NCBI GenBank assembly: GCA_027491195.1
Contig: JAIXWQ010000013.1
Location: 124,001-188,000, forward strand
Length of the DNA: 64,000 bases
Source of the DNA: Cytophagaceae bacterium
GTDB taxonomy: Bacteria > Bacteroidota > Bacteroidia > Cytophagales > Spirosomataceae
Direction: 5' to 3'
Below, one piece after another: positions 31,641 through 40,580 of this stretch. How positions within the stretch are numbered: position 1 is the stretch's first letter; each line of letters opens with the position of its first letter. The notes beneath the pieces are model-generated. The model saw only the letters and a list, made by a program, of their open reading frames with translations, made no database searches and had not been told where the DNA came from. Made by a program: the position numbers and the translations under genes.

Positions 31641-32447
31641 TTAGTTGAACTTTCGTTCAATGAGGGTATGAAGCTCCTCCCAAATGGCTTCGTTTTCAGC
31701 CGCTCGGTAAGCTTGGTATCGATTCATAAGCTCTGAAGCCCAGGTTGTGGCTTCTGCCTCATGATCGATATACTGAATTAAAGACTCCAATTGTTCCACA
31801 TCACCTTGGAATAATTCTTGAATGAATTTAATACGTTGATGCAAAGGGATGGTATCAGCAATGCGCTGGGTCATTTGTGATTCGACTTTGGCCTTCAACG
31901 AATCAGATGATCCACTCAATAGGTCTTTTAGTCGAGTGAATTCTTCTTCTGTTGAATCTTCTAAGCTTTCAGGGGCCTCGAAATACACTTCGCTTTTTAA
32001 TAAATCGAAAGGCTCAGCAGGCGTTTCAGCTGCAGTGTAGTCCACAGGCTCAGCAGGCGTTTCAGCGGCAGCGTAGTCCACAGGCTCCTCCAACACAGGG
32101 GCATCCGCTGCCTCATACGAATTCAATAGATCTGCAAAACTAGGCTGAGCAATCTCAGCGGCAGGTACCGAATGACTTTCAATCCAGGACACCCAAATAA
32201 ACTCCGGAAGAGCTACTTGATATAATAAGGTTTGTGCAATGCCCGCCCACTTTTCTTCAAAACGAGAGCTTTCCCAAGGGAAATTAGGGAAAGCTTGAAC
32301 TGCTTGAAAAGAGTTGAGCTGTGCTAAAAGTTCAATTTGAATAGCTTCAACGATGGGAGTGGGAACTTCCCAGGCTAATACCTCTTGAAATGTGATCGAC
32401 TCTGCTGAATCATTCCAGTAGTGCAAGAAGATATTCGGTGTTGCCAT
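31641..32447 (-). CDS. Acidic hypothetical protein with 12-residue repeats
   Basis: A 268-residue, strongly acidic cytosolic protein. The N-terminal part (about 1-110) is rich in Trp and hydrophobic helices. The middle (about 115-150) contains two copies of a 12-residue repeat, EPVDYxAAETPA, plus a partial third. The C-terminal part ('ADTIPLHQRIKFIQELFQGD', then 'SLIQYIDHEAEATTWASELM') matches a helical segment that I recall at the C-terminus of many uncharacterised Bacteroidota proteins. Function unknown. It follows rnc by one base and probably belongs to the acpP-fabF-rnc transcript. Confidence 0.7.
   Translation of the reverse strand: MATPNIFLHYWNDSAESITFQEVLAWEVPTPIVEAIQIELLAQLNSFQAVQAFPNFPWESSRFEEKWAGIAQTLLYQVALPEFIWVSWIESHSVPAAEIAQPSFADLLNSYEAADAPVLEEPVDYAAAETPAEPVDYTAAETPAEPFDLLKSEVYFEAPESLEDSTEEEFTRLKDLLSGSSDSLKAKVESQMTQRIADTIPLHQRIKFIQELFQGDVEQLESLIQYIDHEAEATTWASELMNRYQAYRAAENEAIWEELHTLIERKFN
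32011..32082. repeat. 36-bp tandem repeat inside the acidic hypothetical gene
   Basis: Two adjacent 36-bp units (32011-32046 and 32047-32082) differing at two positions, in frame, each encoding 12 residues of the EPVDYxAAETPA type. Copy number could vary by slippage without breaking the frame. Confidence 0.9.
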
Positions 32448-32448
32448 G

Positions 32449-33195
32449 TTATGATTTAATTTCTAGTATTTCACAAGCCATTCGAGCGGCGGTTTGTTCC
32501 GCTTTTTTCTTAGAGTAGCCTTTTCCTTCCGAGATTTTTTCGCCGTCTAGCATCACCAAAGCGGTAAATTCACGGTTATGGTGCTCGCCTTCTTGGTCCA
32601 GTTCGAAAGCCACTTTTTTGCCTTCTTTCTGTGCCCATTCAATTAGCATTGATTTGAAGTTCGGGTTGTTTTGTACAACGGCTTCTAAGTCAAAGTATTG
32701 TGTTAGGATCTTTTTAATGATGAAGTTTTGGGTAAAGGCAAAACCTTTATCTAAATACACGGCCCCAATGAAGGCCTCCAGCGCGTCTCCATACATGGAA
32801 GTACGGGACATGGATGTTTTGCGTTGGACTTCGAATTCGATGACCTCTTCTAAGCCTAATTTGCGGCCAATAACGTTCAAAGATTCGCGGCTGACCATTC
32901 TAGAGCGGATTTCTGTTAAGAAACCTTCGTCTTTGAAGGGGAATTTTTGGAACAAATACGTCGCCGTAATCATGCCTAAAACGGAATCGCCTAAGAATTC
33001 TAGGCGCTCGTTTGACTCCTTATAGTTCTGAGAGATACTCTCCTTCGAGGCTGAAGCGTGTAAAAAGGCTAGTCGATATAAGGTTAAATTACTCGGACTA
33101 GCCCCAATAAGATGCGTGACCGATTTCTTTAAGAATTTCTCTCGCTCGTCTAGTCGAATCGGATCTAACCAGTTTAGGAGAGATTTTACGGCCAT
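32449..33195 (-). CDS. rnc: Ribonuclease III
   Basis: A 248-residue dsRNA endonuclease: catalytic signature 'NERLEFLGDSVLGM' (about residue 64), second acidic site 'YGDALEAFIGAVYLDKG' (about 135-150), then a C-terminal dsRNA-binding domain ('FKSMLIEWAQKEGKKVAFEL', 'GKGYSKKKAEQTAARMACEIL'). It processes rRNA and structured mRNAs. It lies 9 bp after fabF, as is common in Bacteroidota where acpP-fabF-rnc form one unit. Confidence 0.96.
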   Translation of the reverse strand: MAVKSLLNWLDPIRLDEREKFLKKSVTHLIGASPSNLTLYRLAFLHASASKESISQNYKESNERLEFLGDSVLGMITATYLFQKFPFKDEGFLTEIRSRMVSRESLNVIGRKLGLEEVIEFEVQRKTSMSRTSMYGDALEAFIGAVYLDKGFAFTQNFIIKKILTQYFDLEAVVQNNPNFKSMLIEWAQKEGKKVAFELDQEGEHHNREFTALVMLDGEKISEGKGYSKKKAEQTAARMACEILEIKS

Positions 33196-33204
33196 ATTTT
33201 TTTC

Positions 33205-34452
33205 TTAGATTTTTCTGAAAATAACGGTTGCATTGTGACCACCGAAACCAAATCCGTTGCTCAATGCGACGTCAATTTTACGTGCCTTACCCACATTCTC
33301 CGTTAAGTCGATACGTTGATCGATTTCTGGATCGCGGTTAAATACGTTGATCGTAGGAGGTACGAATTGGTGTTGAATCGCTAATACTGACGCTACCGCC
33401 TCTACCGCTCCTGCACCGCCTAATAAGTGACCTGTCATCGACTTCGTCGAAGAGATCGCTAATTTATAGGCGTGCTCACCAAAACAATCCACTATCGCTT
33501 TAATCTCTTGAGGATCACCGATGGGTGTCGAAGTACCGTGTGTATTCACGTAATCTACTTCTTCTGGCTTGATGTTTGCATCTTCTAATGCATCAATCAT
33601 CGATAATAAAGCACCATAACCCTCTGGGTGTGGAGCTGTAATGTGGTGTGCATCAGAAGAGAAACCTCCACCGATTAATTCTGCATATATTTTCGCGCCG
33701 CGTGCTTTTGCGTGCTCATATTCTTCTAAAATCAAGGCACCTGCACCTTCACCTACCACGAAACCATCGCGATCCACATCGTATGGACGTGAAGCCGTAG
33801 CTGGATCATCGTTTCTAGTAGACATCGCGTGCATCGCTGTAAAACCACCTACTGAGGCGATCGTCACTGGCGCTTCAGATCCACCCGTTACACACACGTT
33901 AATACGTCCGGTACGAATGTAGTTGAAGGCATCAATAATAGCGTTGTTTGCGGATGAACAGGCCGAAACCGTTACGTAATTAGGGCCACGGAAGCCATTA
34001 CGGATGGAGATTTGGCCTGATGATGAATCTGCGATCATCTTAGGGATAAAGAAAGGATTGATTTTCGGTGTTCCGTCTCCTTGTCCGAAATAAATCATTT
34101 CGTCCTCAAAAGTTTTCAAACCACCGATACCTGATCCCCAGATAACGCCTACTTTGTTTTTATTTAAAGTTTCCATGTCAAAATTCGCGTCAGCAATCGC
34201 TTCATCAGCAGCTACGACAGCGTATTGTGTAAATGGATCCATCTTACGAGCTTCTTTGGCATTAATAAAATCTTCTACCTTGAAGTTCTTTAATTCGCAA
34301 GCAAAACGAGTTCTGAATTTTTCCGCATCGAATTTAGTGATAGGACCACAACCGCTCACGCCGTTCTTTAATCCATCCCAATATTCACTAACGGTATTCC
34401 CGATGGGGGTTAGGGCGCCTAAGCCCGTGACAACTACTCGTTTTAACTCCAT
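33205..34452 (-). CDS. fabF: 3-oxoacyl-[acyl-carrier-protein] synthase II
   Basis: A 415-residue condensing enzyme of fatty-acid elongation. The Cys-His-His triad is visible: Cys in 'VSACSSANNAI' (about 165), His in 'VNTHGTSTPIGD' (about 305), His in 'SMTGHLLGGAGA' (about 340). The N-terminus is 'VVVTGLGALTPIG' and the C-terminus 'SNGFGFGGHNATVIF'. It lies downstream of acpP, separated by 118 bp that contain a terminator-like structure. Confidence 0.96.
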   Translation of the reverse strand: MELKRVVVTGLGALTPIGNTVSEYWDGLKNGVSGCGPITKFDAEKFRTRFACELKNFKVEDFINAKEARKMDPFTQYAVVAADEAIADANFDMETLNKNKVGVIWGSGIGGLKTFEDEMIYFGQGDGTPKINPFFIPKMIADSSSGQISIRNGFRGPNYVTVSACSSANNAIIDAFNYIRTGRINVCVTGGSEAPVTIASVGGFTAMHAMSTRNDDPATASRPYDVDRDGFVVGEGAGALILEEYEHAKARGAKIYAELIGGGFSSDAHHITAPHPEGYGALLSMIDALEDANIKPEEVDYVNTHGTSTPIGDPQEIKAIVDCFGEHAYKLAISSTKSMTGHLLGGAGAVEAVASVLAIQHQFVPPTINVFNRDPEIDQRIDLTENVGKARKIDVALSNGFGFGGHNATVIFRKI

Positions 34453-34482
34453 ATTCGTATTTTTTATGAATCTACTTTAAAT

Positions 34483-34549
34483 AAAAAATGTCAATCAGTC
34501 CGAGAAATCCCATGGAAAAATCCACCTGATTACTGTTAACTAATTGACA
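34483..34549 (-). terminator. Attenuator-like hairpin between acpP and fabF
   Basis: On the minus strand, TGTCAATTAG (34549-34540) pairs with CTGATTGACA (34498-34489, one G-T pair), followed at once by six T. The 41-nt inside contains AATCAG, which could pair instead with CTGATT of the 3' arm, and a small GTGGA/TCCAT stem. The structure could terminate a fraction of transcripts after acpP. Pairing is directly visible; regulation is inferred. Confidence 0.45.
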
Positions 34550-34570
34550 TAATTTTTATGGTTGCTTCGA

Positions 34571-34807
34571 TTACTTTGCGTTCTCTTCCAAATAAGTAAT
34601 AGCTTGGCCTACTGTTTGGATATTCTCCGCTTGATCATCTGGGATAGAAACAGAGAATTCTTTTTCGAATTCCATGATTAACTCAACCGTATCTAGAGAG
34701 TCAGCTCCCAAATCATTTGTGAAAGATGCCTCAGGAGTAACTTCTGATGCTTCAACACCTAATTTTTCAACGATGATGCTTTTTACTTTTTCTGCAATAT
34801 CTGACAT
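34571..34807 (-). CDS. acpP: Acyl carrier protein
   Basis: A 78-residue ACP with the phosphopantetheine site Ser in '[19 protein letters not shown]' (about residue 37) and the usual acidic helix II. It carries growing acyl chains for FabD/FabF. The open frame extends 24 codons upstream through the leader; the ATG at 34807 ([12 protein letters not shown]) gives the standard length. It is followed by fabF after a terminator-like hairpin, which fits the need for excess ACP. Confidence 0.97.
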   Translation of the reverse strand: MSDIAEKVKSIIVEKLGVEASEVTPEASFTNDLGADSLDTVELIMEFEKEFSVSIPDDQAENIQTVGQAITYLEENAK

Positions 34808-34838
34808 TTTAATATTATTTTGGGGTTCAAAAACGATG

Positions 34839-34869
34839 CAAAGATTAGAATTAAAGTTGAATTTATCAA
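34839..34869 (-). promoter_or_regulatory. Promoter of acpP
   Basis: TTG (34869-34867), 19 bases, then TAATCTTTG (34847-34839) on the minus strand. The -7 element has one extra base compared with TAnnTTTG. It lies about 31 nt before the acpP ATG. Confidence 0.55.
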
Positions 34870-34909
34870 ACAAATTCAATTCTAATTGGTTTGTTCTGGG
34901 TTGTTTATC

Positions 34910-35827
34910 CTAAAAACACAGCGATGCTGCCCCTAAAAGCCCCGCATCGTTGCCTAATAAGGCTTTTTTAATGGTTAATTTTTCTAAATAAGCCGGTGTT
35001 AACCAGTAATTTAATTGCTTCTCCATGCTGGGTAAAATAAAATCGTAAGAGGCTGATAATCCGCCACCTATGAAGATATTCTTGATATCTAGGATACGAA
35101 TAAGCGAAACTAACATATCGCCTAACATCGTACCTACTTCGTTCCAAATCGCCAGCGCTAACTCATCACCTTCCTCTGCACCTACCACTAAAGCGGTAGT
35201 AGAAATAGTGCCATCAGCTGGAAGAGAGGTTTTACCCGTATAGGCTGCACGCATAGCTGTTGCCATGTGCAATAACTCTTTTTTACCCACGTTACGCTCT
35301 AAAACTTTTCCGTCGCGTGATGGGACGTGACCTGGTTCCATCGCGTTACCATCGCCACCTAAGAAGATTTTACGATCGATCACCGCCGCTCCACCTACAC
35401 CTGTTCCCAAGGTAATGAAAACAAAGTCTTCTGGCATAGTTGCCTTCTCCGGAGAGAAGTAGAATTCGCCTAATGCAGCTGCGTTGGCATCATTTTCCAT
35501 GAAAAATGCGTGCTCAGGGAAACGCTTTTCAAGCATCTCAATCATAGGAGCACCATCAATTTCAGGGATAGCCGTGATCTCAATCAAGGTACGGCGGTCT
35601 TTTGTTAAGATGCCTGGAAGACCAATACCAATTTTCTTTACATTCTTGTGTTGGTACAATTGCAAGGCAATCGCATCTGCAAGACGCTCCAAAAAGTGGT
35701 GGGATTCTCTCCAAGTAGCAGTGTCATAACTTTGAAAATTGTTGATTTGACCGGTGTCTGCATGGACAATGCCCATTTTTACACCTGTTCCACCTACATC
35801 GATTCCTAAGTATTCTGCTGCTGCCAT
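34910..35827 (-). CDS. ROK family sugar kinase (glucokinase-like)
   Basis: A 305-residue ROK/actin-fold kinase: phosphate-1 motif 'LGIDVGGTGVKMGIV' (about 5-19), 'IGLPGILTKDRR', catalytic 'MENDANAAALGEFYF' (about 110-124) and 'FITLGTGVGGAAV'. The His in 'MEPGHVPSRDGK' is kept, but the zinc-binding CxCGxxGC cysteines that normally follow in ROK proteins are absent; the segment reads 'DGKVLERNVGKKELL'. This resembles the polyphosphate-glucokinase branch. The substrate is probably glucose or another hexose (inference). Confidence 0.85.
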   Translation of the reverse strand: MAAAEYLGIDVGGTGVKMGIVHADTGQINNFQSYDTATWRESHHFLERLADAIALQLYQHKNVKKIGIGLPGILTKDRRTLIEITAIPEIDGAPMIEMLEKRFPEHAFFMENDANAAALGEFYFSPEKATMPEDFVFITLGTGVGGAAVIDRKIFLGGDGNAMEPGHVPSRDGKVLERNVGKKELLHMATAMRAAYTGKTSLPADGTISTTALVVGAEEGDELALAIWNEVGTMLGDMLVSLIRILDIKNIFIGGGLSASYDFILPSMEKQLNYWLTPAYLEKLTIKKALLGNDAGLLGAASLCF

Positions 35828-35890
35828 ATTCTTGATTTATTGAATTACGAAATTGTCGATTTTTGCCGTGAATTTCAAATCAAAACGGAG

Positions 35891-36355
35891 TCAATTATAA
35901 ATTTGCTCGATTTTTTCCAGGATTTGCGTGACTGCAGGGCAGATGACCGCATTTTTTGAGGTTAAACCTAAAATTCCCATGATGTTTTTGCGATCGGTGT
36001 GTGGGTATTCGCGGCAAGCTTTGGGGCGGTGGTCATAAATGCCACACTTGTTATCATGTAGGTCTAAGAAAGGGCACGGGGCTTTTGGGTAAACCCAGTC
36101 TCCATCGGAATCTTGGACTAAATATTCGTCTAAGAAAGCAGATGTTTTCATTCTAAACAGATGAGAAACCCGCTGAATATCGGTGTCATTCCACATCGGA
36201 CTCGTAGTACGGCAACAATTCCCACAGGTTAAGCAATCGGTCTTTTTAAATACCTCCTCATGCGCCTGCAAAAATTGCTGGTCTAGATTCTTCGGTTTGC
36301 GAGCAACCAGTTTCTGAATTAATTTCCGGAAGGATGGATCTTTAGTTTTCGCCAT
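35891..36355 (-). CDS. YkgJ-family cysteine cluster protein
   Basis: A 154-residue protein with eight cysteines in the spacing of the zinc/iron-chelating CxxCxxCC family: 'DCLTCGNCCR' (about 40-49) and 'CPFLDLHDNKCGIYDHRPKACREYP' region (about 93-117). It probably binds an Fe-S cluster or zinc; the biological role is unknown. Its start overlaps the end of the thymidine kinase gene by 14 bp, so the pair is coupled. Confidence 0.85.
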   Translation of the reverse strand: MAKTKDPSFRKLIQKLVARKPKNLDQQFLQAHEEVFKKTDCLTCGNCCRTTSPMWNDTDIQRVSHLFRMKTSAFLDEYLVQDSDGDWVYPKAPCPFLDLHDNKCGIYDHRPKACREYPHTDRKNIMGILGLTSKNAVICPAVTQILEKIEQIYN

Positions 36356-36926
36356 GGAAGCAGGAACGGCATCTAGCCTCGTAGGATTCTGTTTCGCCTA
36401 ATAAGACGGTTTGTTGTTGTTCGACCTTGCGATATGAATAATGTGCAGCGGCTCCACAGTTCACACAAACGGCGTGTACTTTAGTGACGAATTCAGCGAT
36501 GGCCATTAAACGCGGCATAGGCCCAAAAGGATTTCCCTTAAAATCCATATCCAATCCCGCCACGATGATTCGCTTGCCTTGATTCGCTAAGGCATCGCAT
36601 ACCTCTACGATATTTTCATCAAAGAATTGCACCTCATCTAAACCGATGACATCGCAATCCCCAGCCAATAACAGAATTTCACCTGAATTATGGACAGGAG
36701 TGGAGCGGATGGAGTTTTGGTTGTGCGAAACAATATCTTCGTCGTGGTAGCGCGTGTCCGCCACGGGTTTGAAGATTTCGACACGCATTTGCGCGATTTT
36801 GGCACGCTTGAGACGGCGAATTAGTTCCTCTGTCTTACCAGAGAACATGGATCCGCACACGACTTCAATCCAGCCAGCTGGAGCCTTGCGTTCGGTGGAT
36901 TTAAAAAGATTGGGTTCTAAAAACAA
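36342..36926 (-). CDS. tdk: Thymidine kinase
   Basis: A 194-residue type II thymidine kinase for dTMP salvage: P-loop 'VVCGSMFSGKTEELIRR' (about 22-38), 'IGLDEVQFFD' (catalytic Glu), lasso region and zinc cysteines in 'AVCVNCGAAAHYSYRK' and 'RCRSC'. The open frame reaches a GTG at 36953, but this lies inside the sdhCAB terminator hairpin. A TTG at 36926 gives 'MFLEPNLFKSTERKAP', the opening I expect for Bacteroidota homologues. I therefore place the start there, with the GTG as the alternative. Confidence 0.92.
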   Translation of the reverse strand: MFLEPNLFKSTERKAPAGWIEVVCGSMFSGKTEELIRRLKRAKIAQMRVEIFKPVADTRYHDEDIVSHNQNSIRSTPVHNSGEILLLAGDCDVIGLDEVQFFDENIVEVCDALANQGKRIIVAGLDMDFKGNPFGPMPRLMAIAEFVTKVHAVCVNCGAAAHYSYRKVEQQQTVLLGETESYEARCRSCFHGEN

Positions 36927-36932
36927 GGGCGT

Positions 36933-36961
36933 AAAAAGCCCCTGAATTTGCACTCAGGGGC
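36933..36961 (-). terminator. Intrinsic terminator of sdhCAB
   Basis: Minus strand stem GCCCCTGA/TCAGGGGC with a GTGCAAAT loop and five T. It sits 14 bp after the sdhB stop and overlaps the possible GTG start of tdk. Confidence 0.88.
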
Positions 36962-36974
36962 CATTAATTGAAAA

Positions 36975-37733
36975 TTATTTAGACGAGAATGTCGCCGAGA
37001 AATATTCGCGGTTCATGCGAGCGATGTTCTCAATGGAGATACCTTTAGGGCATTCAGCTTCGCAAGCACCGGTGTTAGAGCATGCTCCAAAACCTTCTTC
37101 ATCCATCTGAGCCACCATTGCTTGTGCACGAGTAGCTGCTTCCACTTGACCTTGAGGTAATAAAGCTAACTGAGATACTTTTGCAGATGTAAACAACATC
37201 GCTGAAGCATTCTTGCAAGCTGCTACGCAAGCTCCACAACCGATACAAGCCGCTGCTGCAAAAGCCTCATCTGCATTGTCTTTCGGGATAGGAAGTGAAT
37301 TTGCATCTTGCGCGTTACCTGTATTCACAGAAACGAATCCGCCCGCTGCAATAATACGGTCAAAAGCAGAACGATTCACCACTAAGTCTTTGATTACTGG
37401 GAATGCACTTGCTCTCCAAGGCTCCACCGTAATCGTTTCGCCATCTTGGAATGAACGCATGTGCAATTGACAAGTCGTCACGCCGCGGTTAGGACCGTGT
37501 GGGCGACCATTAATATACATCGAGCACATACCGCAAATTCCTTCACGGCAATCATGGTCAAATGCTACTGGATCATCTCCTTCTTCGATCAAACGGTTGT
37601 TTAACACGTCAATCATTTCCAAAAATGACATATCTGTGGAGATGCCGCTTACTTGGTAGGTTTCAAACTTACCAGCTACGCTTGCATTTTTTTGTCTCCA
37701 AATTTTGAGTGTCAGATTTAAATGTCCTTCCAT
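36975..37733 (-). CDS. sdhB: Succinate dehydrogenase/fumarate reductase iron-sulfur subunit
   Basis: A 252-residue SdhB/FrdB. The N-terminal [2Fe-2S] domain has '[20 protein letters not shown]' (about 61-80) with the further Cys in 'TTCQLH'. The C-terminal ferredoxin domain has '[15 protein letters not shown]' (about 158-172) and '[15 protein letters not shown]'. It passes electrons between the flavoprotein and the cytochrome b. Last gene of sdhCAB, 9 bp after sdhA, followed by a terminator. Confidence 0.96.
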   Translation of the reverse strand: MEGHLNLTLKIWRQKNASVAGKFETYQVSGISTDMSFLEMIDVLNNRLIEEGDDPVAFDHDCREGICGMCSMYINGRPHGPNRGVTTCQLHMRSFQDGETITVEPWRASAFPVIKDLVVNRSAFDRIIAAGGFVSVNTGNAQDANSLPIPKDNADEAFAAAACIGCGACVAACKNASAMLFTSAKVSQLALLPQGQVEAATRAQAMVAQMDEEGFGACSNTGACEAECPKGISIENIARMNREYFSATFSSK

Positions 37734-37742
37734 TGTATCGAA

Positions 37743-39722
37743 TTATTTATAAGATCTTTGAGCAATTTTGATGTTTTCGTATTTCAATTCTTCTTTGTGA
37801 AGTTTGAAAGTCGATTGTTTTTCGTACTCCCAAGCAGCTACGTAAGCGTAGTTCTCGTCATCACGAAGGGCTTCCCCGTCTTCAGTTTGGTATTCCGTAC
37901 GGAAGTGACCACCACAACTTTCGTTGCGATCTAAGGCATCAATACACATTAACTCGCCTAATTCTAAGAAGTCAGCCACACGGCCCGCTTTTTCTAATTC
38001 AGGGTTTAGGTTATCGATTTCACCTGGAATCTTCACATCCGACCAGAACTCTTTCTGCAATGCTTGAATTTCCTTGATAGAAGCTTTCAAACCTTCTGCG
38101 CTACGAGCCATACCACACTCATCCCACATGATTTTACCTAAACGCTTGTGGAAATAATCAACTGGCTTCGAACCTTTGATGTTCATTAAAGTCTCTAGAC
38201 GATCACGAACAGCTTTTTCTGCAGCTACGAAATCTTCTGAATCCGTCGACATCGCTGGAGTGCGAATTTCTGATGCTAAGTAAGCACCGATCGTGTAAGG
38301 AATCACAAAATAACCATCTGCTAAACCTTGCATTAAGGCAGATGCTCCTAAACGGTTCGCGCCGTGATCAGAGAAGTTTGCCTCTCCTAAAGCGTATAAA
38401 CCAGGAACCGTAGTCATCAAGTTATAATCAACCCAAAGTCCACCCATGGTGTAGTGAACCGCAGGATAAATACGCATAGGTACTTCGTAAGGATCTTCAC
38501 CCGTAATTTGCTTGTACATATCAAACAAGTTACCGTATTTCTCTTTTACGACTGCCTTACCCATCGCTTGAATCTCTTCATCTGATGGATTGTGCATATT
38601 GTTTTTATTCGCTTCACCTTTACCGTAACGAACAATCGCCGCTGCGTAATCTAGGTAAACCGCCATTTTAGAAGCACCTACGCCATAACCTGCATCACAA
38701 CGTTCTTTAGCCGCACGAGACGCGATGTCACGTGGTACTAAGTTACCGAACGCAGGGTAGCGACGCTCTAAGTAGTAATCTCTTTCGTCTTCTGGGATCT
38801 CGTTCGCTTTGCGGTTATCGTTTTGTTTCTTTGGTACCCAAATACGACCATCATTACGTAAAGACTCAGACATCAACGTCAATTTCGACTGGTGATCGCC
38901 TGATACCGGGATACACGTTGGGTGAATCTGTGTGTAACAAGGGTTAGCGAAGAAAGCTCCTTTTTTGTGCGCTTTCCAAGCTGCTGTTACGTTCGATCCC
39001 ATCGCGTTCGTAGATAGATAGAATACGTTTCCGTACCCACCTGTACAAAGCAATACGGCGTGTCCGAAGTGACGCTCTAAAGCACCTGTAACAGAATCAC
39101 GAGCGATAATACCACGTGCTTTGCCGTCGATCGTAACGACATCCAGCATTTCGTGACGTGTGTACATTTTTACGTTACCCATTCCCACTTGGCGTTGCAA
39201 AGAAGAATAAGCACCTAATAACAACTGCTGACCTGTTTGACCCGCTGCGTAGAACGTACGTTGTACTTGTGTACCACCGAATGAACGGTTAGAAAGCAAT
39301 CCGCCATATTCACGTGCAAAAGGAACCCCTTGCGCCACGCATTGGTCAATAATGCTTCCAGATACTTCTGCAAGACGGTGAACGTTTGCTTCACGCGCAC
39401 GGTAGTCACCCCCTTTAATCGTATCGTAGAATAAACGGTAAACTGAGTCACCATCGTTTTGGTAGTTCTTGGCTGCGTTGATACCCCCTTGTGCGGCGAT
39501 AGAGTGCGCACGACGAGGAGAATCTTGGAAACAGAATACTTTTACTTTATATCCTAATTCAGCTAACGATGCAGCGGCAGAAGCTCCTGCTAGGCCTGAA
39601 CCTACCACGATGATTTCTAAGCTACGTTTGTTCGCAGGGTTTACTAGAGAAACGCTGGAACGAAATTTTGTCCATTTGTCGGCTAACGCGCCTTCTGGAA
39701 TTTTGGCATCTAATTTTGTCAT
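37743..39722 (-). CDS. sdhA: Succinate dehydrogenase/fumarate reductase flavoprotein subunit
   Basis: A 659-residue FAD protein: Rossmann '[21 protein letters not shown]' region (about 32-52), the FAD-linking His in '[13 protein letters not shown]' (about 75), substrate region '[20 protein letters not shown]', '[16 protein letters not shown]' (about 425) and the Arg-rich C-terminal '[12 protein letters not shown]'. The length fits the Bacteroidota/epsilonproteobacterial-type (class B) complex. Direction of use, succinate oxidation or fumarate reduction, is not decided by the sequence. Confidence 0.96.
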   Translation of the reverse strand: MTKLDAKIPEGALADKWTKFRSSVSLVNPANKRSLEIIVVGSGLAGASAAASLAELGYKVKVFCFQDSPRRAHSIAAQGGINAAKNYQNDGDSVYRLFYDTIKGGDYRAREANVHRLAEVSGSIIDQCVAQGVPFAREYGGLLSNRSFGGTQVQRTFYAAGQTGQQLLLGAYSSLQRQVGMGNVKMYTRHEMLDVVTIDGKARGIIARDSVTGALERHFGHAVLLCTGGYGNVFYLSTNAMGSNVTAAWKAHKKGAFFANPCYTQIHPTCIPVSGDHQSKLTLMSESLRNDGRIWVPKKQNDNRKANEIPEDERDYYLERRYPAFGNLVPRDIASRAAKERCDAGYGVGASKMAVYLDYAAAIVRYGKGEANKNNMHNPSDEEIQAMGKAVVKEKYGNLFDMYKQITGEDPYEVPMRIYPAVHYTMGGLWVDYNLMTTVPGLYALGEANFSDHGANRLGASALMQGLADGYFVIPYTIGAYLASEIRTPAMSTDSEDFVAAEKAVRDRLETLMNIKGSKPVDYFHKRLGKIMWDECGMARSAEGLKASIKEIQALQKEFWSDVKIPGEIDNLNPELEKAGRVADFLELGELMCIDALDRNESCGGHFRTEYQTEDGEALRDDENYAYVAAWEYEKQSTFKLHKEELKYENIKIAQRSYK

Positions 39723-39743
39723 ATCAATCGAATCGCTGAACTG

Positions 39744-40409
39744 TTATTGAATTAAATGGAAATAAAATGCTACTGGCATCGCAGCAAAAACCGCAGGAAT
39801 CACGATAGAGAAGATAGCTCCGATCGTTTTAATCGTGGGTGTATATTTTGGGTGATTCCAACCGATCGATTGGAAAGCACTTTGGAAACCGTGTAATAAG
39901 TGATATCCTAAAGAAATACATCCAAATACATACACAATCACAACTACTGGGTTAGTGAAAACCGATTGCATCTCCGCATATAAGGTATGGTCTTCTAAAC
40001 CTTCTGTTAAGCGAGAGAAGTACCAGAAATGCTTCAAGTGAAGAATTAAGAACAATAATAATAAAGTTCCTAAAAGGCCCATCGAGCGAGAGTACCACTT
40101 ACTGTTTGCGGCACCATCTACTTTAGCGTAGGCCACAGGACGCTTTGATTTATTTTCAAACCAAAGACGCAAGCCATCAAAAATGTGTAATAATAAACCG
40201 GCGAACAAGACAATCTCCATCGTGCGGATAACTGGGTTCTTTCCCATGAACTCTGCACCTTCGTTAAAAGCCGCTCCACCATCATTTAAGAAGATTAAAG
40301 CGTTCAAACTGCAGTGAACTAACAGGAAGCTAATTAAAAACAGGCCCGTAATGGCCATCAGGAGCTTTTTCCCGAGAGATGAATTAAGTGATTTTGCTAA
40401 CCAAGCCAT
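39744..40409 (-). CDS. sdhC: Succinate dehydrogenase cytochrome b subunit
   Basis: A 221-residue single membrane anchor with five hydrophobic segments and several membrane His residues ('LVHCSLNALIFLND', 'AGLLLHIFDGLRLW', 'LILHLKHFWYFSR', 'GYHLLHGFQSAFQSIGWNHP') suited to two hemes b. No sdhD follows, so this is the class B arrangement. First gene of the operon with a near-perfect promoter about 70 bp upstream. Confidence 0.94.
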   Translation of the reverse strand: MAWLAKSLNSSLGKKLLMAITGLFLISFLLVHCSLNALIFLNDGGAAFNEGAEFMGKNPVIRTMEIVLFAGLLLHIFDGLRLWFENKSKRPVAYAKVDGAANSKWYSRSMGLLGTLLLLFLILHLKHFWYFSRLTEGLEDHTLYAEMQSVFTNPVVVIVYVFGCISLGYHLLHGFQSAFQSIGWNHPKYTPTIKTIGAIFSIVIPAVFAAMPVAFYFHLIQ

Positions 40410-40472
40410 AAATAAATGTATTTGTTAAGAGGAAATAAAAATAAACGAACAGGTTCGAATTTTTTAAGCATT

Positions 40473-40503
40473 CAAAACTACAATCGAAACGCCGCTCTAT
40501 CAA
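40473..40503 (-). promoter_or_regulatory. Promoter of sdhCAB (TTG-N20-TAnnTTTG)
   Basis: On the minus strand TTG (40503-40501), 20 bases, then TAGTTTTG (40480-40473). Full match to the Bacteroidota consensus with a leader of about 57 nt to the sdhC ATG. Confidence 0.75.
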
Positions 40504-40580
40504 ATTTAAAACGTAAAAAATCCATTTTTTTTGAAAAAAACGAATTGCCTTCTTAACTTACAGCTAATCAAAAATGTTTT

